A stretch of 6,127 nt of DNA from Bacteroides sp. (GTDB lineage: Bacteria > Bacteroidota > Bacteroidia > Bacteroidales > GCA-2748055), in contig DSDZ01000300.1 in NCBI GenBank assembly GCA_011048475.1, positions 1 to 6,127 on the forward strand, in the 5' to 3' direction. Positions 1-4,858 of the stretch are shown in pieces (position 1 is the first letter of the stretch; each line of letters begins with the position of its first letter). A program made the translations under genes and the position numbers. Under the pieces are notes generated by a model. The model searched no databases and was not told where the DNA came from. It saw only the letters and a list, made by a program, of their open reading frames with translations.

Positions 1-156
1 GGCCGCGATCACCGCCCAGGAAATGATCATCAGTGCAGGGGAAGGGGGACCGGTGAAGAGACGGTTCCAGGAGAGGACGAGCAGCATGACGGATCCCGCC
101 AGCAGGAGGGCCAGCGCGATCCAGGTGAATATGTACCGCCATCTGCTCCGGGTCAT
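1..156 (-). CDS. Unidentified membrane protein, N-terminal fragment (runs off the left edge)
   Basis: The minus strand is open from an ATG at 156 to the window edge, giving the first 52 codons. The protein starts MTRSRWRYIFTW. A basic N-terminus is followed by a strongly hydrophobic stretch at about residues 8-29, a short polar turn (NRLFTGPPSP, 31-40) and the start of a second hydrophobic stretch from about 41. This looks like a membrane hairpin with the N-terminus in the cytoplasm. The gene starts 11 bases after the stop of the sensor gene on the same strand, so it is probably the third gene of the cheR operon. No good ribosome binding site lies at normal distance; an AAGGA-like run sits about 14 bases upstream, overlapping the end of the sensor gene. 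The fragment is too short to name a family. A membrane histidine kinase would suit the context, but nothing in these 52 residues shows one. Confidence 0.6.
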   Translation of the reverse strand, partial: MTRSRWRYIFTWIALALLLAGSVMLLVLSWNRLFTGPPSPALMIISWAVIAA

Positions 157-167
157 ACTAAAGCAGT

Positions 168-2474
168 TTATCCTTCATGTTCCTTCAGCCTTTCCTTCAG
201 CCTTTCAATCTCCCTGTTCGCATCCTCCAGCAGCTGGTATTTCAGTTTCTTCTCGGTGATGTCCAGTCCCATGCCGTACACTTTGCAGATCTTTCCCGTC
301 TCATCCTTCACCGGCGAGAAAATGGAGGCAAGCCATACCTCCTCACCGGTGGGTTTTGTCCGCCGCATCACCCCCTCGTACAGCTTGTTCATGGAAACCT
401 GTTCCCAGATCTTTTCGAACTGTTCCTTCTCCGCCTCCTTCAGAAAGAGCCGGTAATTCCTTCCCAGCAGCTCTTTCCTGTTGTAGCCGGTCACCTTCGT
501 ATAGTTGTCATTTACCTCCATGATGATCCCGTCCGGGTCGAGCTCGCACCTGATCAGGGAGGCATTCACCGCCATATTCAGAGTCTGCATGTCCAGGGTC
601 CTCCGCGCAACCTCCGACTCGGTCGTTTCCAGCTGCTGCCTCAGCAGGCGGGTTTCGGTGATGTCCCGGGCAATGTTCAGGATCCGGTCCACCTTCCCTT
701 CGCTGTTCACAACCGGGGTGAAGGTCTGCTCCAGCCAGATCTCCCTGCCTGAAAAGAGCCTGTACTTTTCCGTGTTGGAAACCGGAGTGCCCTCTTTCAG
801 GGTCTCCCAGAATTTTTTGTACCCATCGGAGTAGGCATCCACCTGTGCGAATTCGCTGTGATGTTTTCCCACCACCTGCTCTTTTTCAGTCTCCAGGAGT
901 ATCAGGAACCGGTCGTTGATGCCCGAGAAACGTCCGCCTGGGGAGAATTCGGCCACGGGTGAGGAGCGGTTCACGGCGTTCAGGATCCCGGCGATTTCCG
1001 ATTCCTTCTGCCGGGATTCCTCGTGGACCAGTTCCAGCTGCTTCATGTTCTCGAGCATGGCAGCTTCCTGGATCTTCAGTGCATCCGCCTGGGCACGGGA
1101 CTGTTCCAGCAGTTCCGCTGTTTTCTGGCTGTTGCGGACGGCCAGCAGGCTGGAGGCGATGCTTTCGGAAAGGGACTCCACGAATTCGATCTCGAAGGAA
1201 CGCAGCAACCTCACCGTGGCCAGTTCGACCACCCCGTGCACCTGGTCCCCGATCTTAAGGGGGACCAGCAATATGCAGTTGGGCTTTGCCGCACCGACCC
1301 CGGAGGTGATCTCGAAGTAACCCGGGGGGACTTCCGTAAGCAGGATCCGTTCTTTCTCCATGGCACAGGCCCCGGGCAGTCCCTCGCCCCATGCCAGGGT
1401 GCGCTCCAGGTACTTCCTGCGGTCGTATGCATAGCAGGCGGCCATCTCCAGGGTACGCTGCTCCGGGTCGCTGTCGTTGGTCACGAAAACCGATCCCATC
1501 TCCACCCGCATGTAGGTCACCATCCGCTGGATGATGTTGAAACAGAGCTCGTGCAGGTTGTCCCGTTCCGACCGGAGGATCTCTCCCATCCGGGCGTGCC
1601 CCTCGGAGATCCAGTTCTGCTTTCTGTCCTTCCTGTTCCTGGCGGCCTCTTCCATCACCTTCTTTCCCATATAATCGGCCAGGATCACCAGTGCGTTCCC
1701 CAGCTCATCCTGCTCGGCTGGTTCCAGGGGAGGAGGGGAATCCCCGCCGGCGTAAGAGGAGATGAAACGGATCTTTTTCCTGAGCTCCGACACATGGCCG
1801 TTCAGACCGGAGGCGATCTCCCCGAACTCGTCACTGCCTGACAGCTCCAGGGGAGGGGGGATGCCGCCGCTGTCCAGGTGACTGCTGAATATCTTCAGTT
1901 TGCCGAGAGCGTTGTTGATGCGGTATGAAAAGATCATCAGGATGGATCCGATGGCAAAAAAGCCCAGCACCAGGGCCAGCGAGACCTGCAGGTGGCGGTT
2001 CTTCCGCAGCTGCTGCCGGTGATCCGTGAGCGCCCCATTCAACGCCTCCATCAGGTCGCCCATGACCAGCAGATCGGTGCGGGAAATATGGTCCTGTCCC
2101 GCTGTTATGCCAGGGCGGCCTGTGAAATTGTTCAGTGTGGCCATGAGGCGGTCCGCATTCTCCCGGATCCCTTCGGAGCCTGCGGCGGACGGGTGCCGGC
2201 TGATCTCCTGCAGCCTGTCCTCCATGCGGTGCGCCAGCCGGATGGCATCGGCCCCCGGTCCGGCCTGCTCTAAGCTTTCCATCCGGTGAACGGTCTCCCG
2301 CAGCGAGAAAAAATCGGCCTGGAGTCCGGCCTGCGCATCGAACAGTTCCTGCTGCTCCTCCAGCCGGTTATCGGCATCCATGTACAGCAGGCCGACCAGC
2401 ACCCAGAGGAGCAGGACCGCTCCAGTGAGCAGCAGCAGCCCGGATCGGATGGTGAAACCTCTGTGTCGGTTCAT
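168..2474 (-). CDS. Membrane sensor protein HAMP-HAMP-GAF-PAS-PAS without an output domain
   Basis: This 768-residue protein appears to be a signal sensor in the inner membrane. Domains in order: transmembrane helix at about 12-32; a mostly helical extracytoplasmic region 33-162; second transmembrane helix 164-184; a HAMP-like linker about 185-237 with DEFGEIASGLN; a second shorter HAMP-like unit about 238-276 with DELGNALVILADYM; a GAF domain about 304-446; a coiled coil about 446-495; PAS/PAC 1 about 494-606 ending NIARDITE; PAS/PAC 2 about 629-742 ending GMGLDITEKK; and a charged coiled coil to the end. The two HAMP-like units each begin with a PPPLE motif, which suggests tandem duplication. 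There is no HisKA H-box, ATPase N/G boxes, GGDEF, EAL or MCP hairpin tip, so the output route is not visible. I chose the ATG at 2474 because it forms an ATGA overlap with the cheR stop. A start at 2516 would add 14 residues inside cheR and gains nothing. Domain calls rest on reading motifs; the ligand is unknown. Confidence 0.88.
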   Translation of the reverse strand: MNRHRGFTIRSGLLLLTGAVLLLWVLVGLLYMDADNRLEEQQELFDAQAGLQADFFSLRETVHRMESLEQAGPGADAIRLAHRMEDRLQEISRHPSAAGSEGIRENADRLMATLNNFTGRPGITAGQDHISRTDLLVMGDLMEALNGALTDHRQQLRKNRHLQVSLALVLGFFAIGSILMIFSYRINNALGKLKIFSSHLDSGGIPPPLELSGSDEFGEIASGLNGHVSELRKKIRFISSYAGGDSPPPLEPAEQDELGNALVILADYMGKKVMEEAARNRKDRKQNWISEGHARMGEILRSERDNLHELCFNIIQRMVTYMRVEMGSVFVTNDSDPEQRTLEMAACYAYDRRKYLERTLAWGEGLPGACAMEKERILLTEVPPGYFEITSGVGAAKPNCILLVPLKIGDQVHGVVELATVRLLRSFEIEFVESLSESIASSLLAVRNSQKTAELLEQSRAQADALKIQEAAMLENMKQLELVHEESRQKESEIAGILNAVNRSSPVAEFSPGGRFSGINDRFLILLETEKEQVVGKHHSEFAQVDAYSDGYKKFWETLKEGTPVSNTEKYRLFSGREIWLEQTFTPVVNSEGKVDRILNIARDITETRLLRQQLETTESEVARRTLDMQTLNMAVNASLIRCELDPDGIIMEVNDNYTKVTGYNRKELLGRNYRLFLKEAEKEQFEKIWEQVSMNKLYEGVMRRTKPTGEEVWLASIFSPVKDETGKICKVYGMGLDITEKKLKYQLLEDANREIERLKERLKEHEG
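182..205. repeat. 12-base perfect tandem duplication inside the sensor gene
   Basis: CCTTCAGCCTTT occurs twice back to back (182-193 and 194-205). On the minus strand it encodes a repeated four-residue unit in the terminal coiled coil (ERLKERLK). The repeat stays in frame and extends the charged helix by one unit, so it looks like a harmless slippage duplication. Copy number could vary between strains. Confidence 0.7.
2471..2474 (-). promoter_or_regulatory. ATGA stop/start overlap coupling cheR to the sensor gene
   Basis: On the minus strand the four bases read ATGA. They contain both the start codon of the sensor gene (2474-2472) and the stop codon of cheR (2473-2471). Such overlaps usually mean translational coupling, with ribosomes finishing cheR reinitiating on the next gene. 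The bases before it (AGAAAAAGCCGGC) show no strong ribosome binding site, which fits coupling. Confidence 0.75.
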
Positions 2475-3316
2475 GCCGGCTTTTTCTGGTAAAAAGAATC
2501 CTTCTTCAGGAAACACTTTGAACAGGGTCCCAGGATGGACTCGTGCACACCGAGCACCAGGGTGCCGCCTTCCTCCATGTTGTCCCAGAACAAACGGAAC
2601 ACCCTGTTCTGCAGTTCATCATTGAAATAAATGATCACATTCCTGCAAACGATCAGATCGAATTTAACCAAAAAGAAGTTAGGATCTTTCACCAGATCAA
2701 GTTTCTTATACACCGGTTTATCCCGCAGAAAATCCCTCATCCGGATCATATCGCGGGTTTCATCGATGTGGAAATATTTCTTCCAGTGCTGTCTGAGACT
2801 GGAATGGTGCGTATCGGTTTCGCCGAACAGAACCTTCTGGAAGTTCTCCAGGTAACTCTGGTTGAAATGGTATTTGTAGGTTCCCTCCCCGGCGATCTCC
2901 AGCACATCCGGATTGATGTCGCTGGCGAAGATCCGGCTCTGCTCCAGCATCCCCATTTCGCTCAGCAGCATCATCATGGAGTAGACTTCCTGTCCGGTGG
3001 AGCAGCCGGGATGCCAGATCCGGATCGCGGGACGGTCGCGGTATGCCGGCAGCACCTCCTGGCGCAGCTTCTTCCACACCTCCGGATCCCTGAAAAGTTC
3101 GGTGGTGTGGACGGTGATCTTTTTCACGACCTCGTCCAGGAACCTCCCGTCCGATCGCATGGCGTCCATGATCTCCTCCATGCTTTTTTCGTACTCCAGC
3201 AATATCCTGGTCAGTCTTCTCCTCAGGCAGGTGAGGGAATACTCGGTAAAGTCATATTCGGAGTGGTCGCGAAGGGTGTTCTGGAATCTGCGTATATCCT
3301 TTTCATCAAGCTCCAT
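2471..3316 (-). CDS. cheR: CheR-type protein-glutamate O-methyltransferase
   Basis: CheR enzymes transfer a methyl group from S-adenosylmethionine to glutamate side chains of receptor proteins in the cytoplasm. At 281 residues this one has the usual length. Residues 1 to about 75 form the small helical N-terminal domain, with basic residues in LRRRLTRILL. The linker signature VHTTELFRDPEVW (69-81) corresponds to the family's T-x-FFRD. The SAM-binding motif RIWHPGCSTGQEVYS lies at 99-113, the second motif ASDINPDVLEIA at 131-142, and the late motif FDLIVCRNVIIYF at 219-231. All core catalytic-domain landmarks are present, so it is probably active. The ATG at 3316 gives the expected N-terminus, with a modest GGAAG upstream. 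It is the first gene of its operon and overlaps the sensor gene by 4 bases, so the sensor or a protein beyond the window is the likely substrate. No CheB is visible here, and the sensor lacks the CheR-tethering C-terminal pentapeptide of E. coli receptors. Confidence 0.95.
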   Translation of the reverse strand: MELDEKDIRRFQNTLRDHSEYDFTEYSLTCLRRRLTRILLEYEKSMEEIMDAMRSDGRFLDEVVKKITVHTTELFRDPEVWKKLRQEVLPAYRDRPAIRIWHPGCSTGQEVYSMMMLLSEMGMLEQSRIFASDINPDVLEIAGEGTYKYHFNQSYLENFQKVLFGETDTHHSSLRQHWKKYFHIDETRDMIRMRDFLRDKPVYKKLDLVKDPNFFLVKFDLIVCRNVIIYFNDELQNRVFRLFWDNMEEGGTLVLGVHESILGPCSKCFLKKDSFYQKKPA

Positions 3317-3356
3317 AAGGCTTCCGGGCCTACATCATATGCAATCAATGTGCATG

Positions 3357-3387
3357 TAAATCTAATATTTTAATAATTACCTCCAAA
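3357..3387 (-). promoter_or_regulatory. Candidate Bacteroidota-type promoter for the cheR operon
   Basis: Reading the minus strand, TTTG (3387-3384) is followed after exactly 19 bases by TAGATTTA (3364-3357). The Bacteroidota consensus is TTTG at -33 and TAnnTTTG at -7, so only the last base of the -7 box differs. Transcription would start near 3350, leaving an untranslated leader of roughly 35 bases before the cheR ATG. The position in an AT-rich gap just upstream of the gene supports it. Confidence 0.6.
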
Positions 3388-3392
3388 TTTGG
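3383..3392. promoter_or_regulatory. Palindrome CCAAATTTGG shared as -33 element by two divergent promoters
   Basis: CCAAATTTGG is a perfect 10-base palindrome, so it reads TTTG on both strands. Each TTTG lies exactly 19 bases from a TAnnTTT box, one facing cheR and one facing the PurQ-like gene. RNA polymerase could bind in only one direction at a time, and a regulator binding here could affect both genes. Confidence 0.5.
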
Positions 3393-3418
3393 ATAAATCC
3401 CTTTTGTGGTTAACTTTG
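3388..3418 (+). promoter_or_regulatory. Bacteroidota-type promoter for the PurQ-like gene
   Basis: TTTG (3388-3391) is followed after 19 bases by TAACTTTG (3411-3418), a full match to the Bacteroidota consensus TTTG / TAnnTTTG. Transcription would begin around 3424-3426, about 15 bases before the ATG at 3440. A TTG at 3389 therefore cannot be the start codon on this transcript, because it lies inside the promoter itself. Confidence 0.72.
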
Positions 3419-3439
3419 GGAAGCTCAACATGTCGTGGT

Positions 3440-4126
3440 ATGACCTTCGGTATTCTCATATTTCCCGGCGCTCACGGCGACAAGGAACTTGTCAGGGTGA
3501 TCAGGGACGGATTCGGGCAGAAGGTCAGGGTGGTATGGAACCAGGAGACCAGCCTCGACGGCATCGATGTGCTCTTCATTCCGGGTGGGTTCCCCTGCAA
3601 AGGGTCCTCCACATCCACCTCCTGTCTGAACGATTCGCCGGTGATCACTTCCATGGTCGAATATGCCCGGCAGGGGAAAGTCCTGGTGGGCATCGGGAAC
3701 GGTTTCAGGGCATTGTGCGAGACCGGGCTGCTGCCGGGTGAGATCCGGATGAACAAATCGCAGCGGTATATCTGCAAGAACACCTTTATCAAGCCGGACA
3801 ACGACTATACGGCGATCACCAACAAGCTCTCAAACAGCCGTGCCTACCAGATCCCCATCGCCACGGGGTACGGCAGGTTCACCGCGAAGGATGACACGCT
3901 GATCCGGATGCGGCACCAGGAGCAGATCCTTTTCCGGTACTGTGATGCCGACGGCAGGATCTCGGAGGAGATCAACGTGACCGGATCGGTGGATAACATT
4001 GCCGGGGTATGCAATGAAAAGAAGAATGTGTTCGGCCTGATCCCCCAGCCCGAGCGGGCTGTCTTCGCCATGGGCGGAAAAAACGACGGGAAGGAGATCT
4101 TCAGTTCCCTGATCAACTACCTCTGA
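3440..4126 (+). CDS. PurQ-family protein (FGAM synthase glutaminase subunit-like), catalytic residues lost
   Basis: PurQ normally hydrolyses glutamine to supply ammonia to PurL for formylglycinamidine ribonucleotide amidation in purine synthesis. This 228-residue protein has the right length and keeps many family marks: FGILIFPG (3-10), PGGF (48-51), NGFRALCETGLLPG (87-100), NKSQRYICK (105-113), FRYCDADG (165-172), NIAGV (186-190) and PERAV (204-208). The active site is changed. The nucleophile motif GICNG reads GIGNG, with Gly86 in place of Cys. The catalytic His of PHPER is Gln203. AHGEGR is ATGYGR (141-146), and the YGDYLR-type loop after PGGF is replaced by a Ser/Thr-rich stretch. Glutaminase activity is thus very unlikely by the known mechanism, yet the frame is intact. 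I leave the symbol blank for that reason. The ATG at 3440 matches the family N-terminus and the promoter. It may be a structural or regulatory paralogue; its role is unknown. Confidence 0.87.
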   Translation: MTFGILIFPGAHGDKELVRVIRDGFGQKVRVVWNQETSLDGIDVLFIPGGFPCKGSSTSTSCLNDSPVITSMVEYARQGKVLVGIGNGFRALCETGLLPGEIRMNKSQRYICKNTFIKPDNDYTAITNKLSNSRAYQIPIATGYGRFTAKDDTLIRMRHQEQILFRYCDADGRISEEINVTGSVDNIAGVCNEKKNVFGLIPQPERAVFAMGGKNDGKEIFSSLINYL

Positions 4127-4782
4127 TCATCCTCGCCGGGGCGCTCGATCAGCCTGAAGGAAACATCCCCTTCGCTGTAATCCATCCCCACCACATCGAA
4201 CAGCACCAGCTTGACAAGGATGGACACCAGTTCTTTCCTCCGGAACCCCGTATCTTTCTGCAGCGCTGAAAGGGTGGTGACCGTCGCCCGGCCCAGGTGA
4301 GCGAGCAGGAGTTTTTCGCTGCGGGTGAATTTCAGCAATTTTCCGCGGGGCATGTGCTCGTTTTTCCAGACCTCCAGCTGGATCACGCTGGCCAGCATGT
4401 TCTGGTCGCCCACCCGGATGTAGGCCATCCAGCGGTTGTGCTCATCCCTGGCATAGACCGGCTTGTTTCCCGAAGGGGGGATATAGATCTCCAGCACGTT
4501 TTTTCCCTCGATGGCATGGTTCCGGCTGTCGAAACGGACCTCGGGCCTGCAGTAGAGGGATGCCGCCGATTCGACCATGTAATATTCCTCCTCCGACCGG
4601 ATCCCGCTGATGCGCCCGTTGTCCTTCACCCCGATCAGGAGCCTTCCTCCGTCGGTGTTGGAAAATGCGGAAAGGGTCCTGGCGATCTTGCGGGCGTCGC
4701 TGATCTCGAACTTGAAGTCAAGTTCCTGGTGCTCCCCTTCGTCAATGAGCGACCGGAGGTATTTTTTATCGGACCGGAGCAT
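4117..4782 (-). CDS. Schlafen/AlbA_2-domain protein with a probable winged-helix C-terminus
   Basis: The first 130 or so residues of this 221-residue protein match the AlbA_2 (Schlafen-type) fold: an acidic EHQELDFK near 17-24, followed by ARTLSAFSNTDGGRLLIGVKDNG (34-56), the family's most recognisable block, and then an alpha/beta region with YIRVGDQN (121-128). Residues about 150-212 look like a winged helix (KLLLAHLGRATVTTLSALQ, then FRRKELVSILVKL). AlbA_2 proteins bind nucleic acid and are often annotated as transcription regulators or ATP-binding proteins; some Schlafens cleave RNA. E17 and D22 are spaced like the acidic pair of Schlafen nucleases, but this is an inference and activity is unproven. 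The usual C-terminal ATPase-like domain of longer relatives is absent. The ATG at 4782 is the first in frame and gives the normal N-terminus; I see no clear ribosome binding site. The 3' end overlaps the convergent PurQ-like gene by 10 bases, with no terminator between them. Confidence 0.85.
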   Translation of the reverse strand: MLRSDKKYLRSLIDEGEHQELDFKFEISDARKIARTLSAFSNTDGGRLLIGVKDNGRISGIRSEEEYYMVESAASLYCRPEVRFDSRNHAIEGKNVLEIYIPPSGNKPVYARDEHNRWMAYIRVGDQNMLASVIQLEVWKNEHMPRGKLLKFTRSEKLLLAHLGRATVTTLSALQKDTGFRRKELVSILVKLVLFDVVGMDYSEGDVSFRLIERPGEDDQR

Positions 4783-4800
4783 GACAGGGTAAAAATACGA

Positions 4801-4814
4801 GTTCCGGGGGGAAC
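4801..4814. repeat. Small inverted repeat GTTCC-GGGG-GGAAC between divergent genes
   Basis: Five-base arms flank four G residues in the 76-base gap (4783-4858) between the AlbA_2 gene and the hydrolase gene. It lies about 20 bases upstream of the AlbA_2 start, so it could be an operator, but such short repeats arise easily by chance. The gap also holds an AT-rich run (4821-4835). I find no convincing TTTG / TAnnTTTG promoter in either direction here; TAACTTGA at 4841-4848 is only a weak -7 candidate for the plus strand. Confidence 0.3.
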
Positions 4815-4858
4815 AGATAGGTTTTTTTATACCGAATTACTAACTTGACTGCCATACG

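Noticed and set aside
1..170. Frameshifted histidine kinase domain downstream of the sensor
   Set aside because: The sequence after the sensor stop has its own ATG and encodes hydrophobic membrane segments, with no H-box in any frame I read.
1023..1841. Plus-strand open frame of 272 codons opposite the sensor
   Set aside because: It is a His/Gln/Gly-rich shadow of the GAF and HAMP coding sequence, with no domain of its own.
2475..2516. Upstream ATG start for the sensor, 14 residues longer
   Set aside because: It would lie inside the last codons of cheR. The ATG at 2474 makes a classic ATGA overlap and puts basic residues directly before the first transmembrane helix.
2543..3373. Plus-strand open frame of 276 codons opposite cheR
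   Set aside because: The minus strand carries all the CheR motifs. The plus-strand product shows no family features and covers the promoter region.
3389..3439. Upstream TTG start giving the PurQ-like protein 17 extra residues
   Set aside because: The TTG overlaps the -33 element, the extra residues do not match the family, and the ATG at 3440 places FGILIFPG at the normal N-terminus.
4127..4140. Terminator between the two convergent genes
   Set aside because: The coding regions overlap by 10 bases, and I found no GC stem followed by a T-run on either strand at this junction.
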